Shown here: positions 46,128 through 55,704 of the stretch, in pieces
How the letters are laid out: each line of letters opens with the position of its first letter
How positions within the stretch are numbered: the first letter of the stretch is position 1
Position numbers and translations under genes: made by a program
NCBI GenBank assembly: GCA_964036045.1
Contig: OZ038386.1
Location: 14,915,433 to 14,979,432, forward strand
DNA: 64,000 nucleotides
From: Eutreptiella sp. 'Long Island Sound 2002'
Lineage: Eukaryota; Euglenozoa; Euglenophyceae; Eutreptiales; Eutreptiaceae
Direction of reading: 5' to 3'
The notes under the pieces: generated by a model
The model's input: the letters and a program-made list of their open reading frames with translations, nothing else
Database searches by the model: none
Told to the model about the DNA's origin: nothing

Positions 46128-48558
46128 TAAAGAAGGTCCCTACCAGGACCGGCCCCTGCTGTACCCCTTCCACCATTTCCTGTCACTCCTATGGTCTTGC
46201 TTCTCACCAGGTTCTGCATGATCTTGCCTTATCCTGCACAATTTCCCACAAACAATAGTAAAATACGGCTCCTTCACACAAATCCTGATCCCTTGCAATA
46301 ACCAACTCCCAAGTACAATAGCTCAAATCCAAATCCACACTGAGGGCTTCCAAGGGTGTTTGAGGTCCCGCGTAAACACTCAACAACTCCTTTCAACACG
46401 CCGGTCGTCTCACGGTGCACACGGAGACACGGGAGTTGGGCATGTACATAGAATTGCACCAATAGAATAATGGAAAAAGAAGCCCTGAAATTGGTATATG
46501 AACACGAATCAAGCAACAGTGGGGAAGGATGGAAACATACACAATCACAGCCATGGACCCCTCATTCCCTGGACTCAGGACCTTCCCTTGACTCGCCAAC
46601 ATAATGCCCTGAACCAAGTCAAATAAGATGGCTAAATGCCATGTGTCAAAAGTCACTACACAAACCCCAAAAATGTGTTCACTCCCAAGCCTCTAAATCT
46701 TAGCCCAATAGGGGAGGTGGCGTGTCATGGCCTAGAGTGGCACTCAGGACCATGCCCTACCCTAACATACTTTTGGTAGGACTTGGAGTCCATTGGGCTT
46801 GGAGATTTGCCCCATGCAGATGACCTCACAACATAGCAAAATCAGGCAAATCACACCAGAGTGCCAAAAATTCATTTATATACTCAAAAATGCATACGGC
46901 AAGTATTCAAATGCCCCATGCATGTGTAATATACAAGGGTGATATAGACCAAAGGTCTATGCCCAAGAATATCCCAACATTGGCCCCCAAACCCCTCCGG
47001 ATATATACATGCCATGCTTCACAAGTCAACTCACGAATTTGAGACCTAATTTTGTGAGGCCTCGTGTGCCACGCCAAAGTGACCACGTGTTCCCTCATAT
47101 GGTGAGGTGCAGCACTGAAGCATATGCCAACATATAAGCAACATACCATAGTTCACAGATCTCTAGGCACCTTACTGTTAGCCGACCAGTTGAGCACATA
47201 AAATACAAAAATGAGCATAAAATGAGGTCAAAAACATGCAAATGTTGCTAAATTCAAAGTAATCACAATAGTATATAACTTCGCTCGCCCATGGTATCAA
47301 GATATGGTTCAAGACACAACTGCTTGAGACCATTTGCAAACAATCCCCCCACTTGGATCCCCACATGGACGCATAGGGACACCTTCGAACCTCCTCGCCA
47401 TACGCACCATGAAAATGGGAAAATTGATAATGGCGCTTGTGGATCGCTTCGTAAGCCTTCCCACATGCACTATATGTGCGGTAGACTTAGTCTAGCACTG
47501 TGAAGCTCACCATTCGGACATGGGCGAAGCCCTTGCCATGTATGACTCCACATATCTTCCTACAAACGGAGATATAAAACATGGGCGTGAGCATAACGAA
47601 GCACATACCATCCATATAACACATACCCTTAAAAAGTGGCTCCCACCATGCTATGCCATGCCCCTCCATGGTCATAACTTCACGTCAAAATACGTGGGAA
47701 CCCAAGGAAAGTTTCTATGCAACACCAACACTCATGCGGTACACTCGAAAGTCGCATAAAAATATTCGGTTGCATGGTCGAAGAGTTGTACATCACTTTC
47801 TACCCTCTAGACCATTATCCCTTGCTACACCGGGCATGTGTGGACATCAAAGGCGTTTGATTCTTGGTAAATTAAGTTGAGACCAAGGTGATACCAGCCC
47901 ATATGTCAAAATTGAAATTCCTCGCAATAAGCCGGAGATATGATTCTTCAAAGTGGCCTCACGAGTCAATTTTGTTTCGACTATATCTCCAAGAAAAATG
48001 AAGGAGACAACAAAAGGAAGGTTGATTCATGATCGGGGAAAAATGTAGGACCACTCAAAATTCATCATATCCCATGCGGCGACCTCGAAGTCGAAAATCC
48101 GATTCTGAATGTCTGAAAAAATCGGCTGAATTTTGCGAGTGTATAACATGAAAATTGCGGAAGCAAAGAACCCCTTTCTGATGAAATTTAGCCCTTCATC
48201 GGGGTTTCCGCTAAAATATCTGGAAATAACAGTTAACCAATCGGTTACCGCAAAATCGTGAGCCAACTGACAGTCGCCGATACATTGACAATCAGAACTG
48301 ATAGCTGAAAAATTACGGAAACATTATGATAAAAAAACCCTGTTGATTCCTGATATTTTGATATATAAATCTCAGCCGGCGGCGCCTCGGTATTGAATAT
48401 GGCCGCTCATAGCTGGAATGGCCAAGCCTATCACACTATCACATCAGGTTAGGTCAGGTGGATGGGAGAGTATGATATCAGCCAATGGCGGCTTGCCGGC
48501 CCATAGATACACACCCCAAGTGACCCAAAGATGGCCACGGGGGTCGGAACCGGCTTCA
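46128..48558 (-). repeat. Element B 5' LTR
   Basis: 2,431 bp, uninterrupted, and about 95% identical by eye to the split LTR at 32455-36758. It starts TGAAGCCGG on the minus strand at 48558 and ends at the PBS. The TATA-like TTTATATAT lies at about 48358-48369. The unusual length and the lack of a CA terminus are worth noting. Confidence 0.92.
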
Positions 48559-48862
48559 ATTGCTGAAGTCCAATCCGTGGTAGACACTTTGAGATCCTCA
48601 GAGGAAACCAAAGGGAAGAGGAAGCTTCACAGTAGTCTGGTCCGAGCAGTCCAGATGAAAAGCACTGTCGCCCGCACCTTGCGCCCTAAAGACCTGGAAC
48701 CTCTTGTCCTCAAAGATCCAACTACCAAAGAGCTCCTAAGTGACCCAGCTGACGTAGCAACGGTTTTTGGAGACACCCTGCTTCATCTTGGTGGGCAACC
48801 GGATTATACCCCCCCCCCAGGACTTCGTCGACGAAGTCCTGTCCCACTCCCCCACACTTAGG
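48559..48862 (+). pseudogene. Continuation of the AlkB-bearing LINE: endonuclease-RT linker and RT start
   Basis: Immediately beyond element B the plus strand encodes IAEVQSVVDTLRSS, then RTLRPKDLEPLVLKDP, SDPADVATVFGDTLLHLGG, the segment that precedes the RT core in LINEs. It loses frame in a C9 run at 48811-48819, after which another frame reads DFVDEVLSHSPTL. It then stops matching, so most of the RT is missing here. Continuity of the linker across 32454/48559 is what shows the insertion of element B. Confidence 0.7.
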
Positions 48863-49096
48863 CGGCTCAAGTTGCATGGTCACAAACGAAGGAAAAGGTA
48901 GGAAAATGACAGGTTTCCAAAGGCATCATAAAATAGTTGTTTTGATGGATATTTTAAAACCGTCGCAAACAAGTATGGCGGAATAAATATTTCTATAAGA
49001 ATGACGTGTCCCATGGGCGAGACAGGGAAAAGTATTGTTTGGTGACCATTCTTTGCGCGAGGCCTCGCGCAAAGACGTTCATTTGTGTCATTAGAC
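48863..49096. other. Junction region of the palindrome-marked block
   Basis: AT-rich sequence between the LINE remnant and the first 198-bp repeat; no gene. It contains the longest palindrome copy (49051-49074). Confidence 0.4.
49051..49074. repeat. 24-bp perfect palindrome (GCGCGAGGCCTCGCGC core), copy 1
   Basis: The 16-bp core extends by CTTT on one side and AAAG on the other into a perfect 24-bp palindrome in an otherwise AT-rich region. First of six copies between 49.05 and 52.68 kb. Confidence 0.9.
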
Positions 49097-49294
49097 AGGT
49101 TGTCGAAAAATGGAACCCTGTCGTATTTATACACGTAACTTAGTACCATTATCAGCATTGCGTGATAGAGATGGATCTATTAACGAATAAACTGCAACAA
49201 TGGTGTACCCAAGAATCTTGAAAAGTATAAATGTTCCAGAACAAACTGCAGTTTGAAGCGCGAGGCCTCGCGCATGGAACGGCGCATGAGAAAC
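49097..49294. repeat. 198-bp direct repeat, copy 1
   Basis: About 96% identical by eye to 50009-50207. It runs from AGGTTGTYGAAAAATGGAAC to GGCGCATGAGAAAC and contains an AAACTGCAGTTT palindrome and, near its end, a copy of the 16-bp GC palindrome. Confidence 0.9.
49258..49273. repeat. GCGCGAGGCCTCGCGC palindrome, copy 2
   Basis: Exact 16-bp palindrome inside the first 198-bp repeat. Confidence 0.9.
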
Positions 49295-49890
49295 CCACAC
49301 ATTCGGCCCTCTACATTCCTTGGCAGTCCAACACCCCAAGGAGTGTCAAGGAAGGTTGGGTGGGGGGGGAGTGCATCCGTTTTTTGAGATTGTGCTCGCA
49401 CGAGAGCTACTACAATATTTCTTGGGAGCGACTGAGAGGTGCACTCATTAGATGGGGCTACCCCGCCTCCCTCACCACAAAGCCAAAGTTTTCTTGGAAT
49501 GACATCCCTAAGTACATCAACCCGAAGTCACATGCAAAGAAAAGATCAAGGATACATGCCTTCCGTGGCCCACATCACAGCGCCATCCTGATTTCTTTTT
49601 CGAGAGTCGTGAGAGGGTTTGTGAATAATTTGTCTTTCCTTCCGGATGTACAATTATTTGCTACGTTGCAACCGCCGCCTAACTTGGGGAAATTATTTCA
49701 TGGGTGGCGCACGCGCGCGCTGAGGAAGGCCTGTGGTCCCGATATTCAATTTGTGTTTCGATTGTTGTTCACTGTATCTATTTTTTCTGTCATTCCCATT
49801 ACTTTGGTGGGATGCCCTGCAATGGTTTGTCTTTCTGCACTCTTACAGCTGAGGAGGGGCGACCAGCCCGAAACGTGTTCATTTGATTGA
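49295..49890 (+). pseudogene. Unrecognised ORF; possible Penelope-like RT tail
   Basis: An open frame (ending TGA 49888-49890) lies between the two 198-bp repeats. Notable segments: YYNISWERLRGALIRWGYP, a basic KSHAKKRSRIH stretch, VVRGFVNNLSFLPDVQLFAT, PPPNLGKLF. The last pattern (FPDVQ-type, then PNL..L) recalls the end of Penelope-like element RTs (pattern RxPxNLRxxL), and flanking direct repeats fit that group's pLTR habit. No catalytic motif, Cys/His cluster or GIY-YIG domain is visible. The last third turns hydrophobic and may be out of frame. A weak inference only. Confidence 0.25.
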
Positions 49891-50008
49891 TTTGAATTTG
49901 TGATTTGGCGCCATATACCCCGCTTTGCACATTGTTGAGATCTTCAAGGTTTCCTGGGTGCAAAATCATCGGGAGGTGAAACCAACCAAGCGGTCAAACA
50001 ATTTGTGA
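49891..50008. other. Short spacer before second 198-bp repeat
   Basis: No feature seen. Confidence 0.3.
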
Positions 50009-50207
50009 AGGTTGTTGAAAAATGGAACCCTGTCGTATTTATACACGTAACTTAGTACCATTATCGGCATTGCGTGATAGAGATGGATCTATTAACGAAT
50101 AAACTGCAACAATGGTGTACCCAAGAATCTTAGTAAAGTATAAATGTTCTGGAACAAACTGCAGTTTAAAGCGCGAGGCCTCGCGCATGGAACGGCGCAT
50201 GAGAAAC
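50009..50207. repeat. 198-bp direct repeat, copy 2
   Basis: Second copy, 912 bp downstream of the first, in the same orientation. Confidence 0.9.
50171..50186. repeat. GCGCGAGGCCTCGCGC palindrome, copy 3
   Basis: Exact copy inside the second 198-bp repeat. Confidence 0.9.
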
Positions 50208-50228
50208 ATTAAGGTTTCGGTGATCATT

Positions 50229-50244
50229 GCGCGAGGCCTCGGGC
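50229..50244. repeat. GC palindrome, copy 4 (one mismatch)
   Basis: GCGCGAGGCCTCGGGC: one base differs from the core. With its flanks (ATT before, AAT after) it is otherwise a 22-bp palindrome. Confidence 0.8.
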
Positions 50245-50633
50245 AATGGATCTCATAAGCGCTCATAGAAACCAAAAATGGAACAGATCCACCAACTACA
50301 CAGCATGTGCATTCCCTTGTAGCGGCGCTGCTGCATGGGCGCCCATACAGGTCCCGCCGGCATCTGCAGTTTTAATACTGTGGTCACCGCTGGCTTCACT
50401 GCCCAACAGCGATGGTAGCGCGCCGCAACTGGGTACCGCAATCAGGAGTAACTAGTCAAATGTGGGATCACCAGACAGTTACAGTTAACCGAAAATGGTG
50501 CATGCGACAAGCGAATCACAGAACATTTGGTCGCGTGAAAACTGTGTGACAGGTTGATGTTTGAAATCAAGAAAGTTCTTCAAACAGCGATCTTTACGTA
50601 GATACAGGTACGCAATTATTCTTCACAGCAACA
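50245..50633. other. Upstream region of the unknown gene
   Basis: About 390 bp with no gene of its own; possible promoter region for the frame starting at 50634. No TATA box stands out. Confidence 0.3.
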
Positions 50634-52601
50634 ATGCCCCTGCGAAAAGAGGTGGCCCTTGAGAAGACAGTGGCCGCAGCATCTGGAGTTTTCCGCGATG
50701 TCTGCTCAGAGGAACCGCCGTACCACACGGCAGAAGAACTGTGGGAAGGGCTAAAACAGGGGGACGAGGGCGCGCGATTGTTGTTTGTGTTTTTTCTGCG
50801 TCTGCGCAAAAATGAACGGACACGTTGCAGCGTTGAAAAGGCGATTGCGGCAGAAGGCAAGAGATGGGTTGGTGTTTTGATAGAGGAGGCCTGGCGCCTT
50901 TTTTTGCTGATGCGCCACCGCGCAGTTCCATACCAGGGAAAACCAAAGTCAGTTGTTGCGGTAGAGGGAAGTAGGGCGCAGCGTCGCATTTTAGCAAGGT
51001 CAGGTCTGTCGCCATACAGCGCACCTTCGCTGAAGGAGAAGGCCGCAGTCAGGTTACAGACTACATGGAACAAAATACACCAACAGTGGGTTGTGTTGTG
51101 GATGGACAACTGGTACAACAAACAGTTTACCACAAATCGTATCAAGAACGACAAAAGCCTGAACGCAACAGCGTTGGCTGTGTTGCTACTGAAGGATGCA
51201 CCGCGCTACTGGCATGGTCATCCTAGCCTGGAAGAGCTTGAACGGCGTGTTCCTGTTGTTGCACGCATGCTGGGGAACACCGAGGGAACATTTGCACGTA
51301 TCCTGCGTGGTCTAGGATTTGCAAGCACGCAACCTGTTGTTCGAAACATTAGGGCGCCGCTTGACGTTATTCGCCCTGTACCTGCCAAGAGACCACATTG
51401 GCGACCCATTTGTCTAAGTAAAGAAAAGGTGAGCGGCAACGTCTCGCTGCTTAATCTATTGCAATTCACTAGAGACTTGGTGAAGCACACTCGACCAGTC
51501 GTGCCTGTTTTATGTGATGAGAACATCCATTACCGCATTTGTAAGATGATGTACGGTGAAAAAAACAACGGGTTGGAATGTCCGGCTTTTCTTGCGGTCA
51601 AACCCTATATTGTATGGTTTCTGGCACGCGTACAAGTTTTGCGTTACACAAACATTTCGCTCATTTTGGCCGATCGTGACTTTCTTCCGTAAAGGTTTGT
51701 TGCGCAGTGGTGACACAGTCCCCTGTTTTCCCAAGCTGATCACAATGGAGATAACTGTTGGCGCACTGCTATTGGGTGTGGGCCCCCACATACGGCGCCT
51801 TAACAGAAAATGTCATTCCCTTGGGCTGGCACGTCCTGTAAATCGGCGAGGACGCCTCCGTTACGCTGTGTGTAAGGCCATACAGGTTCTGTTAACACAA
51901 TACTGTCCTATGTTACTATACCTAGGTCACCTCGTTAGACAGTGCAATTGGGCCGGGGAGACGGCCAACACGGGTGTTTTTGCTTTTGAGGATTGCAGAT
52001 TGTTATGTGTCTGTTAGACCGTTTGAACATGGGGAACACACTTTTAAAATACGAACGCACTGTTGCAACTGCGCTATTGTGCCACACTGCATGGCACACA
52101 GCCATGCCTCGGACAGGCTTTTGCCGAGGAGTTTTGTGAAAGTCTGCTTTCCAGCCTTGTGACAAACAAGGGCCAAAACAGAGGTGCAGTAACCATTGAA
52201 GATGTTGACGATCTATATCATCTCATCACAGGGTGAACGTCTGCAAAATCCCCAATTCCTTTGTCAATTCCGTGCGTCAGCGGTTAACTGCTTACTTGAA
52301 CGCAGAGCGTGTATATGTGCCTTGGGTTAGGTGGTGTGCTGAGCCTACTTGTACAATTCAGGCGCATTGGCCGCGCAGGGGTGTACCTAACTTTCCACCG
52401 TCTCTTCTAATTCCAAATGGTTCTAACCACTACAAACGAGTCCTTGTGTCTGTGTTGTTGGTGCTAACGCAGCAGGAGCCGCTTAAGGCTGGTTTTAAGC
52501 GAAAACTGTCGGAGCTGATCCCCCAACGCAGTGTGTTGGAGGAACAGAGAGAGGCCGACACGCTGCGAAACGTTCGAAGAAGATTGGGGAACATGCAGTG
52601 A
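50634..52601 (+). pseudogene. Unknown large protein, read in four frame segments (broken or spliced)
   Basis: ATG 50634 (context CAACAATGC) opens 352 codons without a stop. Coherent protein-like sequence then continues in the next frame (about 51610-51990), a third (about 51990-52162) and finally the first frame again (52200 to TGA 52599-52601). Segment 1 is helical and basic, with a WNKIHQQWVVLWMDNWYNKQ region and VPVLCDENIHYRICKMMYG. Segment 2 has PILYGFWHAYKFCVTQTF and FPKLITMEITVGALLL. Segment 3 has a Cys/His cluster (CCNCAIVPHC). Segment 4 is basic and ends with a charged helix. Conserved-looking Asp/His/Glu residues hint at a transposase- or nuclease-like enzyme, but I recognise no family. 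The frame changes may be introns or frameshifts. The stop abuts a GC palindrome. Confidence 0.45.
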
Positions 52602-52602
52602 T

Positions 52603-52618
52603 GCGCGAGGCCTCGCGC
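52603..52618. repeat. GCGCGAGGCCTCGCGC palindrome, copy 5
   Basis: Exact copy starting one base after the stop codon of the preceding reading frame. Confidence 0.9.
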
Positions 52619-52653
52619 AAACAGCATGAAACAACAGGTTAGTACACCCCCCT

Positions 52654-52675
52654 CTTGCGCGAGGCCTCGCGCAAG
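52654..52675. repeat. 22-bp perfect palindrome, copy 6
   Basis: The core at 52657-52672 extends to CTT...AAG, giving 22 bp of perfect dyad symmetry. Confidence 0.9.
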
Positions 52676-52835
52676 GTTGCCAGTCAAAAACAGTGCCGAG
52701 CCCCTTGAGTTTTGCATTCTCAACCTCACTGTACTCGTATTCGCTGAAAGAGCCTCACATATGCATTATCGACGATGATTTTAACCCTTTTCAATGTTAT
52801 GTTTCCTTCAATACAGGCTTTCTCCTCATCGCAGA

Positions 52836-53123
52836 ATGGCAAGCCCCGCCAAAAAAACAGCCGAGGAACGAGAAGATACCGACTATGACCCTGGGACCTC
52901 AGGATCGGAGGCTGGAACACCAAAGAAGGGGCATAAGAAGAAGGAAAAACCAGATCCTGGCTTAACCTTGGGTACTGACATCGAGGACCACCTGAAACCG
53001 GATGGGAGGCAGGTGGAGGTTGATGTAATGAAATCGACAGAACTGTCCAGAGCAGAGCTGTCTTTACCCGCAGATCGCGACCGCAGAGCGCGAGTGAATA
53101 GGATTTCACGTTACGTGGAGTAG
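52836..53123 (+). CDS. Hypothetical small charged protein
   Basis: ATG 52836 (context GCAGAATGG) gives 95 codons: MASPAKKTAEEREDTDYDPG, a Gly/Ser/Thr patch, a Lys-rich GHKKKEKPD run, and a C-terminal charged helix (LSRAELSLPADRDRRARVNR). Mostly disordered by composition. No domain recognised and no homology claimed. It lies between the unknown frame ending at 52601 and the gene at 53347, in the same orientation and with similar base composition, so the three may belong to one unit. An in-frame ATG upstream at 52794 would extend it by 14 residues. Confidence 0.4.
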   Translation: MASPAKKTAEEREDTDYDPGTSGSEAGTPKKGHKKKEKPDPGLTLGTDIEDHLKPDGRQVEVDVMKSTELSRAELSLPADRDRRARVNRISRYVE

Positions 53124-53346
53124 CATGAATAAATTGCACCGATCCACACCAATTTGTACGTTAGCAATTTTACTTATGCAGAGGCTTTTCAGCCTATCTT
53201 TTTGTGTGTAGGCTATGCAGAAGAATAAAATCTGAACTCTTCGAGTTCCATTACTCCGCCAGCCGAAATATCCGAAGTTCATCAACTTCTTCTTGTCCGC
53301 CTGTGGGATTTTGGTATTGGGTTGCAGGGTTTGCCTGTGGATCAGT
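53124..53346. other. Intergenic spacer in the unknown block
   Basis: An AATAAA word at 53225 could serve as a polyadenylation signal for 52836-53123. Otherwise featureless. Confidence 0.3.
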
Positions 53347-54264
53347 ATGAAAATCAACAGTGAAGAAAACACGGAGTTTTCAGGAAACAATGGACAAGAA
53401 CATTACAGTTCAGATTTTACTATCTGTCGCGGAGTTTTGGGATGTACGTCGAATTCAGCGTATTCTGCGAACAAGATGCTCAGTGAGTGCACCATGGCGC
53501 TGGACAGTAGTGAGGATTATTCCTTTTTAGTGTGCCATTCGCTGCAGGGCCAAGTTGCCGACTTGTTACGAGAGGACTACAGAACGTCAAATGGCTGGGT
53601 TTTGGTGTCTTACCACGAGCGAGGCCGTGAGGCCGTAACGGAACACGAGCTGCAGAGCAGGCAGCTCATGATGGCCGCCTTTACAAGGTACTTGCTCGAC
53701 GCGTGGCATGCAGCAGACAGCAGAGATCAACTGCGCGGTATCAACTACAAGCTTGACCTGTTGTTAACGCGAGTGCCAAGCAAGCAGGGTGAATGCAAGA
53801 GTACAGGTCGTGCCGTAACCAGTGTCAACAGCGCCGCAAGCGAGTCCACGAGCGCTACAAGAGAGTCAGTGACGAATGCGAGCGCTGCGAAGGAGTCAGC
53901 GACGAATGCGAGCGCTACAAAGGAGTTAGCGACGAATGCGTGCGCCACAGAGGAGTCAACAACGCATGCGAGCGCTACATCAAAAACAGCAGTGAAGACG
54001 AGCGCTTCCACAGCGCTACCAAGTACGCCAACAACAGTCAATGGCGCCGGACGCGCCAGTTGGGCCCAGAGCAGCGCCCACGCAAAGAAGGGTGCTATCG
54101 CAAGTTCTGGAGCTGATACATCAAGCCCATCCTCACCAAGTAAGGGGCGCGGACGGCGTGCTGGTCGCCAAGTGCGCCAACAGAGGGAAGCGCGTGAGCT
54201 GCTAAGCTTATTAAGTTCGGTGGCGGGTGATACACCCCACAGGAGTGGAGGTGCCCAGCGCTAA
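53347..54264 (+). CDS. Hypothetical protein with decapeptide repeats
   Basis: ATG 53347 gives 305 codons; the frame is also open about 18 codons upstream without an ATG. The N-terminal half (MKINSEENTEFSGNNGQ, then EDYSFLVCHSLQGQVADLL, ELQSRQLMMAAFTRYLLDAW) looks folded and helical. The middle holds four 10-residue repeats (ESVTNASAAK, ESATNASATK, ELATNACATE, ESTTHASATS; DNA 53863-53982) after a shorter first unit. The C-terminal third is Ser/Thr/Ala-rich, then a basic GRGRRAGRQVRQQREARE helix. No family recognised. Uninterrupted length with a repeat that keeps frame argues for recent coding constraint, weakly. Confidence 0.45.
   Translation: MKINSEENTEFSGNNGQEHYSSDFTICRGVLGCTSNSAYSANKMLSECTMALDSSEDYSFLVCHSLQGQVADLLREDYRTSNGWVLVSYHERGREAVTEHELQSRQLMMAAFTRYLLDAWHAADSRDQLRGINYKLDLLLTRVPSKQGECKSTGRAVTSVNSAASESTSATRESVTNASAAKESATNASATKELATNACATEESTTHASATSKTAVKTSASTALPSTPTTVNGAGRASWAQSSAHAKKGAIASSGADTSSPSSPSKGRGRRAGRQVRQQREARELLSLLSSVAGDTPHRSGGAQR
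53863..53982 (+). repeat. 30-bp coding minisatellite, four units
   Basis: GAGTCAGTGACGAATGCGAG plus CGCTGCGAAG and three variants, in frame within the hypothetical gene at 53347-54264. A 21-bp partial unit precedes it. Confidence 0.85.
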
Positions 54265-55146
54265 ATATTGGGTGCAATCAAATTTACCTGGCATGTCAGA
54301 TTGACTATGTCAGCCGGCTTTGAAAAGCCAGCAATGATGTTATATATTGACGTGCATAGCCGCACTGATGTGCAGGCTTATTTTCTTTTCGCGCAGGCAG
54401 TCAGTAAAACGCATCTATGTGGCAGGCCCAGATCTCTGGCCTTTGCCCTGAGATGGCACTTGTTGTGCCTCATATAAGTCTAGCTTTGGCTTGTTTAGCC
54501 TATAAAAGCTGATATATTGCCTAAGTGGCCTTTGGGGCCAGGCACAGCAGTGCCACAGGCATGTGAGTGGAAGCTATGGCGGCCTTTGGCGCCATGGGCA
54601 AGACAGAGTGGAACTTGTCTGTTCTATGGGAGACAAGGGTCATACTGTCCTTGCTACTGGCTTCTTTTGCTCAGGGTGTTTTACAACTTCTGGCTGTGGT
54701 GGGTTTGTATTTTTTTTACAAACAGGATACAGCAGGAACGTAAAACATCACCACACAGAGCATAGTGGTTTTCTTTTTACAAGTCCTGAGTTTTTTAGTG
54801 GGTATTTACCCTTGTGTAGGAGTCCCACATATTGTTTGTGCATTCCTGGCACAAACAAATGCGTAAAAGCATTTTGAGCTTAGGCCACCCCCAGAGGCAC
54901 TGTACATATAGCGCGTGGTACACCTTTTACCCCAGCTCAGGACAGGGCTATGGCAAACAATTACTACAACATTAGTTTTCTTTTTACAGATCTCAGGTAC
55001 CACAGTGCTGGTTGCTGGTAGCGCCCACAGTGCCAGCCTCAGATGAGCTATGAGGGTTGTACGCTTGTACACTTCCTTGGAGCAGGGTATGCAGTCAGTG
55101 CTGCCGCTCCCATTGATATTTTTTTATCAAACACTTCACACACTGG
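54265..55146. other. Unassigned stretch
   Basis: No gene recognised. Contains GGCCTTTGGGGCCAGGC and GGCGGCCTTTGGCGCCATGG words (54529, 54579), a diverged internal duplication. Confidence 0.3.
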
Positions 55147-55704
55147 GTGTACTGTCATAGGTCCACTCAGACTTCCCTGGGAGGCCCCCCAGATTTCGAC
55201 ACAGACCCAGCCTTCATCGACACACTCATGACCATCTCCCCAAAAATACCCAACGACGCTCCACAACCGCACTTTACCAGAGACTTCCTCAACCTTCTTT
55301 TGTCGAACGCTAAACCACACACCGCACCTGGTTTCGATGACACCTCTCTTTACCTTTTCTCCATCTGCCCCCCCGATATCCAAACCTACATTTACAGCCT
55401 GTGTTCCCTCCTTATCGCCAACCACATTCCTTTTCACTGGCTTAAAGCAAAAACCTTTCTACTTCACAGAAAAGGCGACCACCATAATCCTACAAATTAC
55501 AGACCAATAGCACTCCTTAACACACTTTACAAAATCATAGCTTCTTACGCTGCACACACCCTCACTTACTACGCCACAACGTACCACCTCACCAACAACA
55601 CACAATACGGCGGACTTCCTAACCACAGAACCACAGACCACATATACACTATGATTGCCGACCTATCACTGCAAGTAAGAAAAAGTGCTTTTCCATTGCT
55701 TTGA
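55147..55704 (+). pseudogene. LINE reverse-transcriptase fragment (second LINE copy)
   Basis: 185 codons of RT fingers/palm without start or end. Visible: FDTDPAFIDTLMTISPK, then KPHTAPGFDDTSLYLFS, the strongly conserved KAKTFLLHRKGDHHNPTNYR with PIALLNTLYKIIA, and QYGGLPNHRTTDHI. It breaks off before the catalytic YADD, in sequence that no longer looks coding. The first residues correspond to the region where the LINE at 48559-48862 ends (DFVDEVLSHSPTL), so this is a separate, more diverged copy, not its continuation. A/C-rich codon use unlike neighbouring genes. Confidence 0.85.

Larger units (their letters stand above)
32455..48558 (-). mobile_element. Element B: Ty3/gypsy chromovirus with 2.4-kb LTRs
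   Basis: A full-length but decayed LTR retrotransposon on the minus strand: 5' LTR 46128-48558, PBS 46111-46127, gag 43065-45949, protease 42373-43062, Dam-like domain and RT from 41285 down, RNase H, integrase and chromodomain to 37151, PPT 36759-36769, 3' LTR 32455-36758 (split by an insertion). Gag, protease and the first RT part share one frame, implying an original single gag-pol frame. It sits inside the LINE endonuclease-RT linker. Flanks are ATGG before 32455 and ATTG after 48558, so any 4-bp target duplication is imperfect. The LTRs differ at roughly 4-5% of positions by eye, so the insertion is not recent. Confidence 0.92.

Noticed and set aside
48559-55704. The RT fragment at 55147 as continuation of the LINE interrupted at 48862
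   Set aside because: The two fragments overlap in the same protein region (DFVDEVLSHSPTL against AFIDTLMTISPKI) and differ in codon use, so they are separate copies.
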